Shown piece by piece: positions 1 to 10,673 of a stretch of 61,336 bases of DNA (within the stretch, counting starts at the first letter, position 1; each line of letters starts with the position of its first letter). This DNA comes from Nemertoderma westbladi. Its lineage: Eukaryota; Xenacoelomorpha; Nemertodermatida; Nemertodermatidae. A program made the translations under genes and the position numbers. The stretch lies in NCBI GenBank assembly GCA_032718475.1, contig JAUCBJ010007314.1, forward strand, positions 1-61,336, written 5' to 3'. The notes beneath the pieces were generated by a model. It was not told where the DNA came from. It ran no database searches and was given only the letters and a program-made list of their open reading frames with translations.

Positions 1-586
1 GATATTGACAATTAAAGAATTACTATTAAATAACATCCCAGATCTGTATGCATGAGGATTGCCCTAATTCTACCGCTAGTTTTCCATAATGTCACCATGG
101 CAACACCCACGTTAGAATTAGAAACAAGTTAAAGGACCAAAAAAAGCTTGCCCCATTGCGTAGCATAAGAGTATATATAGCGCACTATTAGTATCCAAGG
201 ATACATAGTAAATACGTGACATTCTGGAAGACACTGACTAACGGACAAATGGCATGCATGTGTGCAATAAGTAATGATTGTATGGAATTTGTGCGTTTAT
301 AGGTGAATGATACTACTAAAGTGTGTTTACAGTAGCTAATCGCAATTGTAAAGTAGCCTAACTCTACCGAGATAACCTCAAGTGGATTCAAGCCTTTGGG
401 ACGGACAGTGGTGGGACTTGTGTCGATTATCGTTGTCGTGCTGTTGCTACATGTTGGCGCAAACACCGCGACAACGGTACATCGGCGCTGAGAAACCCAC
501 TGTCCGGGGTCAAAGACTAGTAGGCAGCGACGCCCGCTTGCCTAAATATTGACTCATACTAATATTAATAAACTCAGATAGCAGAT

Positions 587-886
587 ATGACGGAATTAAT
601 AGAAGATGACCTTGGTATTAGAGAGCGATATACTCTACCTTTACAAGCGTTTGTGGATAGCTTGATACGCGGTGAAGCCGATCCGACTATTACGGAGGAC
701 GATGGTCGTTATATCGAACCGCCGATGTCCCAAGAGCAACTTACGCGTGAATTGGACTATCGAAAATTAACCGCTCGCTATACGCATCGTAATGGTACGT
801 ATATGGACTTCTTAACTACCGGCCATCCTATCGATTTACATGATACGGACGATGTAGACACCCTAAAGGGAAATGGTTCTATTTAA
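587..886 (+). pseudogene. Truncated accessory ORF X1 (element A)
   Basis: This frame of 99 codons begins MTELIEDDLGIRERY and matches the first ~93 residues of the 240-residue X1 of element 1 with few changes. It runs out of frame after HDTDDVDT because of a small insertion near 863-900, where an AT-rich stretch separates two X1-matching parts. X1 sequence then continues in another frame to about 980 (around the residues RIEHENSIRN) and stops at a deletion. The rest of X1 and the N-terminal two thirds of X2 are missing. The function of X1 is unknown. Confidence 0.75.
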
Positions 887-986
887 ATATAAATATATAT
901 AATATAATATAAATATCATACCCAGCGGAGTCGTAACGATAAACCGAGAATAGATCACGAAAATTCTATTCGTAACAGACTGGGAA

Positions 987-1908
987 GCCGAACACGAACC
1001 AATATGCCTAGAATCTGAGGAGATTCAGCCTATCGCGCTCGGAACAGCGACAACGATTACATCCTAGAATGGTATCAAGGTCCACAGTGTCTCACTGCGT
1101 ACGATTATCGCCATGCCAACTATGTTTCTCGGCAACGTTGTCGGTTATGCGCATCGAGAGACCATGTTACGCCCATGGACACAAACGTCCGCTGTTCCTA
1201 TTTCCACGAACAACCGGCGATGGAAATTTATTGAGCGTATTGCAGATTTAATAATTTGCATATTTTTGCGGTTTGCCCTCAATTTATGACTCAATGTCAC
1301 CACTGTCCACTAAAGGGACACGCCAGTTTCGATTGCCCTTTTAATCGCGATTTGGAAAGCGTAGATGAAATGATCACACTACGTTACATTAGAGCTTGGG
1401 AAGCGAACGCTGATTTACATCGTGATTCGCGCCATCGCTATTATCCTGGACGCGCTTACGAAGGAATTTATGCGTTCCATCCTTATCTATTCGCTTCTGT
1501 CGAACAGAAATCACGCATATCGAGTTACAGGAAGTATATCGACGGCCTTACGAGTACCGAGCCCGCGAACGCGAGTTGGAAAGAACCATTAAACCAAGGA
1601 AGTTTCTAACTGCCTATGGTCCACCCACGGCCCTCATTCAGACCACTCGTAAAGGACCCGTAAGAGCGGCTGTCTTGAAACGAGCTCTCAAAGCCGTTAG
1701 ACCCCTCTCCCCCGACGTTGATGTCAATCAACTCGGCACTTCGACTGGCGGATACACCGACCATAATCCTATACCCTCTGATGCAATCATGTTGCACCCT
1801 TCACCCAGGAGTTATAGCCCTCCTTGTAAAGTGGCTCGCCCCAAAGAGAAAAAGACTCTGGCTAGCTTTAAAAAACTGCGTAAACGCCGTCCGCGCATGA
1901 AAGACTAA
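987..1908 (+). pseudogene. Truncated, frameshifted X2 C-terminal part (element A)
   Basis: After the internal deletion the sequence resumes in X2 at the acidic stretch that precedes the cysteine-rich region. It covers the three zinc-knuckle-like motifs over several frames. The 1256-1609 frame contains CHHCPLKGHASFDC, a CX2CX4HX4C knuckle. A second small deletion near 1527 removes the part between SYELMKR and HPELQE, and 1576-1908 then encodes the Ser/Pro-rich C-terminal tail ending in KKLRKRRPRMKD. Compared with element 1 at least two deletions and two frame changes are visible, so this is a dead copy. Confidence 0.8.
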
Positions 1909-1986
1909 CTGTTTAGAGTATTTTCGTATTTGAGAAACTGTGATTTTGTATATTTTATAGACTTAAATCCCATTTTCTGGGAGCGG

Positions 1987-3248
1987 TGTAAAAGCTTCTG
2001 TGGGATATAACTGGCCCCTTTGCTTCGCAATCCAGTTTCCCCCAGGCGCTGGAATACTCTAAAAAAGGTTCTCTGACTGTATATATATTCCCCTCGCCCG
2101 CAAGGTACCTTTACAGGTGTTTTAACGGACATAAAAATCATTCTGCTATATACGTGTTTTAGCGGACATGGTAAGACAAAAACTTGTAATGCACAAACCA
2201 CCTTTCACAGCTTAGCCGTGATGATTCATATTACGACATCTAGCAGCTGGTTGCTGACATGGGAACAGCCATTGGCAGCGTGGTTCTTTGTTTGGCTTGG
2301 GCCAATCAGGGCGGTTTTTCCTGTCGACGTGTAGCTTTCCTGGAAATCATGGAGAGTGTTACCTTCTGACGGGAGAGAGAGAGAGAGTTGTCACTTTTGT
2401 TGTTATTGCTGTCTAAGCCAGAAACACCGGCATTTTTTGGATAGATACTGCTGTACCGTGAACTTCAGAACTGCTTGAATTATCGAAAGTATAAACTGTT
2501 ACCGCTAATTGATCAATCTTAATTAACATACTCACTTAATTTAATTGCATTAATCATATTGTTTGTACTGTTATTTTACCGTCAGTTATTAATTGTAAAT
2601 ATTTGTTGATGGAAATATTGCTATTTGGATAATACGGATAAATCACCCAATTCCCAATTTTCTTGATAACACTACAGGTTAGAGAGACCGGCTATATATA
2701 ACAATTGCGATTTATATTAATGTGGCGTGTATTGAATCCAATGTTATTTAGCAGACCCTACGCGAGTCAATTACTGCTCTCTTTATGTGTGATCAAATAT
2801 ACTGACTGTCGGCAGAATAGTGTGTATGATTGTGATTGGTAACAAAGTATTTCCTAAAGAATACGTTTTATACTTTAATCAGCAGCAGTATCGTTGCGTT
2901 TAGTATAAGTCTTAGTTCTGTTTAAATAGGTAAAGCGCCACGTCCTAAAGGAACTGTTAATATTTCCCGAAAGCCAATAATATCTGTCAGAGATTAATTA
3001 TTAACGATCTATCGAATAATACATTAGGTATACACTACAACCTTACACTGTAATAATACAATTCAAGCATCCGAATTCAGTCTCCCGGGTGTAGATCCAT
3101 CGGGTGAATGATCGCGCATGGGCTGACTTCGGCTAATGTTTTGCGTATTAGCATAAATTATTGTCGTATGCTAAAGTGGTTTTAATTAACGAAAAGACAT
3201 ATAAATTTTGGCAGGTTAAACTGCTAAAGGTCTTCGAAAGCGCGAACA
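1987..3248 (+). repeat. 3' LTR of element A
   Basis: It starts TGTAAAAGCTT and ends GCGCGAACA, the reverse complements of the LTR ends of elements 1 and 2, and it is preceded by the same purine-rich tract (CTGGGAGCGG). It contains the conserved internal blocks seen in the other LTRs (for example around TCTCTGACAAATATTATT, here inverted), but has many substitutions and extra sequence, including a short GA run near 2373. About 1262 bp. Confidence 0.8.
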
Positions 3249-3880
3249 AGAGTACTGGAGTAGGTACACCACCGGAAGTATAGGTAGGTAGCTAGGCCTA
3301 GATCAGAATCAGTAGAGGCGACCGGTAGAATAATATTGAATTATCTGACCTGCTGAATGCGCTGGAATGTCCACCATTTGAATAGGGTTGTAGGAACATC
3401 AAGTACATCACTGCGCCATATTGGGATCGGAAATAAATGAATACCAGCTGCATCAGTTTATTAATGGTCGACATACAGAACAGCATATCAAACAATAATA
3501 TGAACCAACAGACCAACGAACACACCCACCACCTTACAGCACATCAGTACAGCAGTACCGTAGGTACCGGTAACGGTTACTGTACCTACAGACCTAGAAG
3601 ATAGGAAAGACTGAATACCGGAATACCAGAAGAGGACCGGTAGCTAAAAGACCAGTAGGTTGGATCTAACCACCACCAAGCCAGGGTCTACTAGAGCCCT
3701 AACAATACATAATCTAACACTACTGGACTTTACGGATAGAGATATTCTATAGCTTCGTATTAGTAGATTTGTAGGCTGTAGGGTAGTCCCTACCGTAGAG
3801 GACACAACAGGTAGTTTTCGAGTTATAGCACCATTTTTTAACCCTGCTTTTGGCACTTTTTTTGAGACGTTTTTTGAAAA
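3249..3880. other. Non-coding flank right of element A
   Basis: I see no convincing gene. The sequence is rich in short TACCGGTA/TAGGTA motifs and in PuPy words such as GTAGGTA. No target-site duplication partner can be tested. Confidence 0.5.
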
Positions 3881-3939
3881 TTACATTTCATTAAATATGA
3901 ATTGTAACATCTCTATTTTTGATTTACACCGGTTTTTTG

Positions 3940-4700
3940 GTGTTAACAATTGGATGGAATTCATATAAATTGATTTAGAAATTTCAAACTTGTTTTTTTC
4001 GGCGGGTGCCAATTTTTGGTACCAGCACCAAATTTTGAAATATGTCAATTTTGTAAATTGATTGTGTGAAACTTGTTTTTTACGCAATTGGGGTTTTTTG
4101 GGGTTCTGATTTCGATGAAATATATACGAGTTGCACCAAGCGTATCAAACTTGTATTTTTCGGTGGTGGGTGCAAATTTTGGTGCTAGCACGAAATTTTG
4201 AAAATCCATTCAATTAATAAAATAGTTTGTGACAATTTATTTCTTGCTTTTTAGAGGTTTATGGCTATTCTGAATTGAATGGAATATATAGTTTTCGAAC
4301 TAGGCATCTCAAACTTGTATTTTTCGGAAGTGGGTGCAAAATGTGGTGCTAGCACCAAATTTTGAAAACCATCAAATATATAAATTGATTGTGTCACCTT
4401 GTTTCTTGCGTTATACGGGTTTGTGAGGGTTCTGAATTCAATGGAATCAGTAAAAATTTCATAAGAGTTTTCAAACTTGTATTTTTCGCCGGTGGCTGAA
4501 AATTGTTGTGCCAGCACCAAATTTTGGAAAATAAGCAAATTGATCAGTAGATAGTATCATCTTGTTTATTGCGTTATACGGGTTTATGAGGGTCCTGAAT
4601 CCGATGGAATTAATAAAAACAGCAGTGGACATCGCAAACTTCTACTTTTTGGTGATGGGTACGAAATTTGGTCCTAGCACCAAAATTTGCCAAATTACGC
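3940..4700. repeat. Tandem repeat of ~160 bp, five degenerate copies
   Basis: The phrase 'AACTTGT(A)TTTTTCGG...GGTGC...AAATTTTGGTGCTAGCACCAAATTTTG' recurs with variation near 3988, 4148, 4310, 4473 and 4635, i.e. every ~160 bp. Each unit contains the near-palindrome GGTGCTAGCACC. Divergence between units is high. No coding potential is apparent; it looks like an old satellite-like array. Confidence 0.75.
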
Positions 4701-5126
4701 CGAAAAATACAAGTAGCAATGATGGGGCATTTTAGAAATGTATTGCATTAGAATCAGCGCCCTAGAAAACCTGAAAATGTGAATTTATAGCATCGTATAA
4801 GAGAATAAAAAATGTTGTGTTCTAACTGAAAAGTGCTGGTTACTTGTTTTTTTCATTTTTTTCCTACGCAGAGAGGACTAAACAGCCATTTATAGTAATC
4901 ATATCATTTTTAAATATTTTCCAATGTATTTTGCGCCCTAGAAAACCTGTATTGAAAAACAATTAGACGAAAAATGTAACTTTCAAATTTTCTGAAAATT
5001 GTGCACTACTTGTAATTTTGGTGCTGCATTTTTTCGAAAATTTTTTTTTTCGGTCGGATCCTGACTAGTGATACCTAAGTACAAACAGAAAATCAGACGT
5101 TTTCGTAAAAATTTGTAGATTTTAGA
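4701..5126. other. AT-rich non-coding sequence
   Basis: No gene seen. The phrase GCGCCCTAGAAAACCTG occurs twice (near 4758 and 4931), which suggests a further diverged repeat. Long A and T runs occur around 5040. Confidence 0.4.
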
Positions 5127-5166
5127 GGGGGGGGGGGGGGGGGGGGGTCAATATGACCCCCCCCCC
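5127..5166. repeat. G-run/C-run hairpin
   Basis: A run of about 21 G is followed by TCAATATGA and about 11 C. The arms GGGGTCA and TGACCCC pair exactly around a 3-nt loop and are extended by the G and C runs. Either strand could form a stable hairpin, and the G run could also form quadruplexes. Length is uncertain because homopolymers are prone to sequencing error. Confidence 0.7.
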
Positions 5167-5169
5167 GGT

Positions 5170-5868
5170 ATTTGTACATTTTATAGCCTGGTACTAATAG
5201 GGAGGGTTAAGGCATTATGTACAAATACAGCAACACCCCCTCGATTGGCTTGTTTCGAACGATGGTGGTAAGGGGGATGAAACCCCAGTATAGCAAAATT
5301 ATAGGCAGTTTTTAACTCTTGCAGGCACACCCCGTCAAATTGTAAAATAATTTGAGAACCTGGGGAGTTAAATATTTCTCGCTGATACCGCCACAATTCC
5401 AGTAGAGTACTTTTAATTCATTACCGGTAATTGGATAACTGTGGTACACTAAAAAACTGGGGCAAAACGGTCTATAACAGTATCGTTACGATAGACAACT
5501 CTTTGTTTACAATCAATCCAAATGTATGCACCAGCATTCTCTGGTTTCTTCCCCTCGACTTTAACGACGTATGTCCACCTGCCAAGCTCCTTGTTTATGG
5601 TGGGGTGGACGTCAGCTTTTAAGTAGACCTTATTAAAGGGTTCGTGAGAGGCTTTCAGGTTTTTCGTCAACCCGAGAAACTCCTTATGCGGGGGGGGGGG
5701 GGGGGGGCAGAAGGTCCCATCGAGATGAGAATAGGCCGTGGGTGGATGTGGCGGGTAGGGTTCGCGGCACCCAAATGTTTAGCACTGAAGTCAGTAATAG
5801 AAAAACTCATCCCCATTTCCTTGAAATTGAGTTTGCACTTTTTGGTATCACCAGTGAAATCCTCTTCT
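5170..5868 (-). pseudogene. LINE-A downstream half: ORF1 C-terminus and start of ORF2 endonuclease
   Basis: On the minus strand 5670-5449 encodes an ORF1 C-terminal domain (VYLKADVHPTINKELGR ... VIDRFAPVF stop). It is followed by the start of an apurinic-type endonuclease: LYWNCGGISEKY near 5410, then, after a frame change, FDGVCLQELKT and ANRGGVAVFVHNA down to 5181. Upstream, toward 5868, the frame reads VTEEDFTGDTKKCKLNFKEMG, interrupted by a ~18-nt G run at 5690-5707 that changes frame. This reading is the direct continuation of the minus-strand reading that stops at 23520, on the other side of element 1. The endonuclease is cut off after about 70 codons. Confidence 0.75.
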
Positions 5869-5873
5869 GTGAC
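5869..5873. repeat. Target-site duplication GTGAC, element 1, left
   Basis: The five bases next to the LTR start TGTTCGCG match exactly the five bases after the other LTR (23515-23519). A 5-bp duplication is usual for BEL/Pao insertion. Confidence 0.9.
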
Positions 5874-7055
5874 TGTTCGCGCTTTTAGACCTTTAGCAGT
5901 TTAACCTGCCAATTTTAGGTGTCTTCTAGGTTATAAATCGACTTTAGCCTATAACAAGTATTTGATACACATAAAGTTACATTAGCCGAAGCCAGCCTAT
6001 GCGCGACCATTCACCCACGGTTAAGGGAGACTGGATTCGGATGCTCTGACCTTGTTGCGGTGTAGACTTACTGTACTATTCGATTGATCATTAATATAAT
6101 CTCTGACAAATATTATTCACTTTCAGGAAACATTAACAGTTCCTTTAGGACGTGGCACTCTAAGTATGTAAACAGAGTTATGACTTACACTAAACGCAAC
6201 GGGATGGCTATTGATTTACGTATAAGGCGCATTCTTTAGGAAATGGTTTGTTATCTATCACACTCATGCACACTACCGCACACTGCTGCACACTGATCTG
6301 CCGACCTTCACTAAATTTGATCATATATAAGGAGAACAGCAACTGACACATGTAGGGTCTATGAAATAGCATTCAATTCACTCCAAAACCACTATAATGT
6401 AAGTCGCAATTGCTATATGTAACCGGTCTCTCTAACCTTTAGTATATCAAGAAGATTGGGGTTTTATGATTATTTATCGATATTCTCAAAATATAACAAC
6501 ATTCCATCAACTGATAACAATTAATAACCGACAGTAAAAGCAGTAAAATAATGCAGTGAAAGGTATGTGTAGTATGATATGCTGAGTTGATGTGACTTGA
6601 CTTGATAACAGTTATATGTTTCTATGATCAAAGCCGTTCTAATGTTTGGCTAAAGTCTGAAACACAGAATAATTCCAAAGCCGATGTTCTGGGCTCAGGA
6701 AAAAAGGTAAACAAAAACCATAATGCATTGCGCGATCTTCCGTAGGCTTCTGTACAAGATAAAATGAAAATCGCTCTGATTGGTCGAGTGAGCCGAACAA
6801 AGAAAGCCAAAAAGCTCCACATCGACATATCAGCTGATAGATGTCGTCATCTGAACTACACTGTATTAAGAGTATTTTGGCGTATTGCGGCATAAAATGG
6901 CTTGTTATGTCCGCAAAAGTACACATACAGAAAAATGGCTTTTTATGTCCACTAAAACACCTACACAGTAAGAAAACGGCTTTTTATGTCCGCTAAAACA
7001 CATACAGAGTACTTTGCGGGGAAAATGACTAGCTAGATCCGCAAAAGCCTTTACA
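5874..7055 (-). repeat. 3' LTR of element 1
   Basis: It runs from TGTTCGCGC to CTTTACA and is a direct repeat of 22330-23514 with scattered differences (for example TCAGGAAACA versus TCGGGAAATA), roughly 98% identical by eye. Inside the element it abuts the purine-rich CTGGGAGCGG (minus strand), the likely plus-strand primer (polypurine) site. The short ORFs inside are shadows and occur in both LTRs. Confidence 0.93.
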
Positions 7056-7133
7056 CCGCTCCCAGAAAATGGGATTTAATTCTATAAAATATAAAAAATC
7101 ACAGTTTCTAAAATATAAAAATACTCTAAACAG

Positions 7134-10100
7134 TTAGTCTTTCTTGAGCGGACGGCGTTTACGCAGTTTTTTGAGGCTAGCAAGAGTCGTTTTCTCTTTG
7201 GGGCGAGCCACTTTACTAGGAGGGCTATAACTCCTGGGTGAAGGGTGCAATACAATTGCATCGGAAGGTTTAGGATTACGGTCGGTGTATCCGCCGGTCG
7301 AGGTACCTGGTTGATCAATATCAACCTCAGTGGAGCGAGGTCTAACGGCCTTTAGAGCGCGTTTTAGGTCCCTGACGTGTAGGTCCCCTACTGGTCCCTG
7401 ATGAGACGTCTGAACGATAGCGGTAGGTGGACCGTGAGTAGTGAGAAACTTCCTCTGTTTAATGGTTCTTTCCAACTCGCGTTCTCGGGCTCGATATTCA
7501 TAGGGCCGTCGATGCACTTCCTGTAACTCTGGATGCGAGTTGATGAACAAATCGCCATACTCCGGGTCTTGACGGATGAAATTGATCAAGTTATAGGAAT
7601 TAATATCGTTAGGATTAATGTTCCTGAGATATTTACGAACAAATTTGGTTGAAATACACTCACCAACACGCTTCATTAGTTCGTAACTCGGTGTGCGTGA
7701 TTTTTGTTCAACAGACGCGAATAGATAAGGATGGAACGCATAAACTCCTTCGTAGGCGCGTCCAGGGTAATAACGATGGCGTGACTCACAATGTAAATCC
7801 GCATTCGCTTCCCAAGCTCGGATGTAGCGTAGTGTAATCATTTCATCTACGCTTTCCAGATCGCTGTTAAAAGGGCAATCAAAACTGGCATGTCCTTTAA
7901 GTTGACAATGATGGCATTGAGTCATAAATTGGGGGCAGACTGCGAAAATGTGCAAGTTATTGAGTCTGCAATACGCACAATAGATCTCCATCGCCAGTTG
8001 TTCATGGAAATAGGAGCAGGGTACGTCTGAGTCCATGGGGGTGAGATGATCTCTCGATGCGCATAATCGGCAACGTTTTCGAGAAACATAGTTGGCGTGC
8101 CGATAATCGTATGCGGTGAGACATTGTGGACCTTGATACCATTCCAAGACGTAGTCATTGTCGCTGCTCCGGGGCGCTGTAGGCTGAATCTCCTCGGATT
8201 CTAAGCATATTGGTTCGTCTTCCAATTGCATAGCTGAGGTAGGTACGGCTGTCTCCTCAAGCGAACCCACTGTCTGAACTTCCACGATAGAATAACCCGT
8301 GGGTATTCGAGGTCTTTGTATAACAGAGGAATGTAAGTTCTGTATACAAACGTCCTTGAAAATGGCGAATCCAGCGCTGTCTAACTTCTCAGCTGCTGAG
8401 TCTCTTAGGCTGAGCTTGGTCAGAGCGCGGTCCTTGAACTGACTATCAACGTTACGGAACGGAGTCAGAAAGCGCCTGAAACATTCGAAGCGGATGAATT
8501 TATTGTGTTCATCTAGCTTGGCGAGTTTGGTTCCAAGTATTAAGGGATGGGCGCGTATAGTACGACTGCACACATCGGCTAGCCAACCAGCAAGTGCGGC
8601 GTTTTCAAAGATCGTGTATATAGCTAAGGAGGGACGAAGTGGAACACTCATGAAGCTATACACGACACCAGGTGCTGTCAATGGTCCATCGAAGTATAAT
8701 AGAGAATAATGATCTCCATATACTTGTTGATAGTTGATAGGATTTCCGACCTTGAAATTCCATCCGTATTCTTGAAAGGCAAGATGTCCAATGGAAGTTC
8801 GTTGTACTTTAGTAATGCTGCTGGGTGTATTGGCATACATAGTGCGGAAGAAACCTCGGCCTTCTGCCCAGGGAGCAATCAGCTGAGTATCTACGAAAGG
8901 ATAGGGAATGTTCTCCATGTTCCGAAAGTCGTTTTGGAGATCCCCATAAACAGCTGAGCCGATTTTAAGGATTCTTTCATTAAACAACATCTCGAGCACA
9001 GGCTGGGGTAACATCGATCCATCGATACCCATGGCCGGTTTGCGCTCGGTGTCAGTGACGTAACGCTGCGCGAGTTCGAATTGTCCATGTCGGAGTTTCT
9101 TTTGGATCTCGGTGAGGGTCTCAAAAGAATAATCAATCACATCGGAACACGCTCGAGTGAATACGTGGTTAGAACCAGCTAGTCCTCGTATATGTATCAT
9201 GCGCGTAGTTCCCAGTTCTCCAACCGGAACGCTACCTTCGTTATCGTAAGTGACAACTCCATACATCTTGATAACGTTAAGAGTTTCGTTCCACTCTTTA
9301 GTGGCGTTTTCTAGGGTCATTCCCACTGGATGCCACAAGGTGGCACATTCGCTAGCGTTAGGTAGATCTCTATACTTCAAATACTGTGTAGTATATGTTT
9401 CTACATCTCCATATCGTTGTATTCTCTCCTCCTCGAATAACACGTCGAGATTCCAGTGGACTAATCGAGTTTTGATAAATCCATCGAGATTATACGGAGG
9501 TATTATATCCTTCTCTATTCTGGAAACATTATAGGGTTTTCGGAATGAGTTTACTTTCACTAACTGATCCAGATGTTTCTGCAGTTGTTCGAGTTCGACA
9601 AGATGGAGAGGATTTATTAGTGGTAGAAACCTTAGACTATGTGTAGGATCTTCCGGTTTTACCATGTAATATTGAGTTAGATTGACATAATAAGGGTGAT
9701 CTTTGATCCCATAAAACGAGTTCGGTAAAGGTCTAGCGCGTATGTTGACCTCATGTACCATACGACGGACAAGATCAGCTCTATTGTCCGGAGGTTCTAT
9801 GAGTATACCATCGACACGAGCGGCCTCGATTGGCGGACGTTGCAACATAGGAGCATCAGCGATAAGATCCCGAGATCTTAGGTTGATATCAACTGGTTGA
9901 GGTTGTGCCGTGGCGAAGAGTTTGTCTCCGAAATGGGGAACCATCGAAGGATGAATGATGGTTTTAGAATAGAGATCCGTCATAAGGATTTGAGCTTCTG
10001 GCTGGGCTAAAGCTGCTTCTTCTCTCTCATCCATTTCTATGTATTTCTCCTCGAGCTGATTTTCCTCCGCTTGTTGTTGTAAACGCTCGTCTAGGAACTC

Positions 10101-10565
10101 TTGTAGAGAGTAGGTTCGTCCAAGTTCGATGTCTTCCTCGAGGTTCTGGATTTCTCGATCGAACTGGGGTAAAGCTAATTCCTTCACCGCTTGGACTTGT
10201 TGCTGCAACTTGCGTTTCTCTAAACAATCGTAAGTTCCCTTTCCGATCTTCTGCCGAATAGCGTCTAACGCGTTTCGTACAACGCTCTCCTCGACTTCGG
10301 TGACGGGTTGTATCGGGGTTAAACCGGGACGATTGTACGGGTTGAATGGCGATATTAGATGCCCGCGTCCCAATCCGGCTAGGTAGGAAGGGCGAATATC
10401 TAGCGAGCCCACTACCGGAGTGCCACCTATTAATTGTTCGGGTAACACAAGATCTTTAAATAGTGAGTACAGTTCAGAGGGATCCGTTATACTATTAGGA
10501 TCAAGCGTTTGAGGTCTCACTAAGGAATGAGGAGGTCTGACCGAGTATTCCGGAACTCTGATCAT
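7134..10565 (-). CDS. Accessory ORF X2, 1143 aa, zinc-knuckle protein of unknown function
   Basis: Open from MIRVPEYSVR to a stop just before the 3' LTR. Visible parts: a Pro-rich N-terminus; a Gln/Glu-rich stretch at ~96-190 likely to form a coiled coil; a large middle region (~200-800) that I do not recognise; a Cys/His cluster at ~829-890 with CRLCASRDH...C, CAYCRLNNLHIFAVC (CX2CX5HX4C) and CHHCQLKGHASFDC (CX2CX4HX4C); a Ser/Pro-rich C-terminus; and a basic tail KKLRKRRPLKKD. I see no signal peptide or membrane segment, so an envelope protein is unlikely. The knuckles and basic tail suggest RNA or DNA binding, comparable to a nucleocapsid or a nuclear protein; that is inference. Element 2 has a 753-codon version with mostly silent differences. 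The start codon is 108 bp downstream of X1's stop, in a different frame. Confidence 0.85.
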   Translation of the reverse strand: MIRVPEYSVRPPHSLVRPQTLDPNSITDPSELYSLFKDLVLPEQLIGGTPVVGSLDIRPSYLAGLGRGHLISPFNPYNRPGLTPIQPVTEVEESVVRNALDAIRQKIGKGTYDCLEKRKLQQQVQAVKELALPQFDREIQNLEEDIELGRTYSLQEFLDERLQQQAEENQLEEKYIEMDEREEAALAQPEAQILMTDLYSKTIIHPSMVPHFGDKLFATAQPQPVDINLRSRDLIADAPMLQRPPIEAARVDGILIEPPDNRADLVRRMVHEVNIRARPLPNSFYGIKDHPYYVNLTQYYMVKPEDPTHSLRFLPLINPLHLVELEQLQKHLDQLVKVNSFRKPYNVSRIEKDIIPPYNLDGFIKTRLVHWNLDVLFEEERIQRYGDVETYTTQYLKYRDLPNASECATLWHPVGMTLENATKEWNETLNVIKMYGVVTYDNEGSVPVGELGTTRMIHIRGLAGSNHVFTRACSDVIDYSFETLTEIQKKLRHGQFELAQRYVTDTERKPAMGIDGSMLPQPVLEMLFNERILKIGSAVYGDLQNDFRNMENIPYPFVDTQLIAPWAEGRGFFRTMYANTPSSITKVQRTSIGHLAFQEYGWNFKVGNPINYQQVYGDHYSLLYFDGPLTAPGVVYSFMSVPLRPSLAIYTIFENAALAGWLADVCSRTIRAHPLILGTKLAKLDEHNKFIRFECFRRFLTPFRNVDSQFKDRALTKLSLRDSAAEKLDSAGFAIFKDVCIQNLHSSVIQRPRIPTGYSIVEVQTVGSLEETAVPTSAMQLEDEPICLESEEIQPTAPRSSDNDYVLEWYQGPQCLTAYDYRHANYVSRKRCRLCASRDHLTPMDSDVPCSYFHEQLAMEIYCAYCRLNNLHIFAVCPQFMTQCHHCQLKGHASFDCPFNSDLESVDEMITLRYIRAWEANADLHCESRHRYYPGRAYEGVYAFHPYLFASVEQKSRTPSYELMKRVGECISTKFVRKYLRNINPNDINSYNLINFIRQDPEYGDLFINSHPELQEVHRRPYEYRARERELERTIKQRKFLTTHGPPTAIVQTSHQGPVGDLHVRDLKRALKAVRPRSTEVDIDQPGTSTGGYTDRNPKPSDAIVLHPSPRSYSPPSKVARPKEKTTLASLKKLRKRRPLKKD

Positions 10566-10673
10566 GGGTTTATTTAAGGATCGTTTGAGTCGAGCGAGCG
10601 TAGGTGATACGTCGAACAGGTTTTGCTCGAAACTCCCATAAGTATATCGTGTAAAACTGTGTTTAGCGCAACG

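Larger units (their letters stand above)
1..3248 (+). mobile_element. Element A: 3' part of a BEL/Pao element, X module plus 3' LTR
   Basis: The segment is collinear, in opposite orientation, with the X1/X2 module and 3' LTR of elements 1 and 2. It starts inside the region upstream of X1 (position 1 matches the reverse complement near 11990), then carries deleted X1/X2 remnants and an LTR ending at 3248. Its gag-pol, if it exists, lies outside the window to the left, so no target-site duplication can be checked; the five bases after the LTR are AGAGT. It is the most decayed of the three X-module copies. Confidence 0.85.

Noticed and set aside
6628-6926. Short minus-strand frames repeated at 6628-6926 and 23087-23385.
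   Set aside because: They lie within the two LTRs of element 1 and are copied because the LTRs are copied; no similarity to a known protein.
7134-10565. X2 as an envelope gene captured from a virus.
   Set aside because: No signal peptide, no membrane segment, no cleavage-site and fusion-peptide arrangement; zinc knuckles and a basic tail argue for a cytosolic or nuclear protein.
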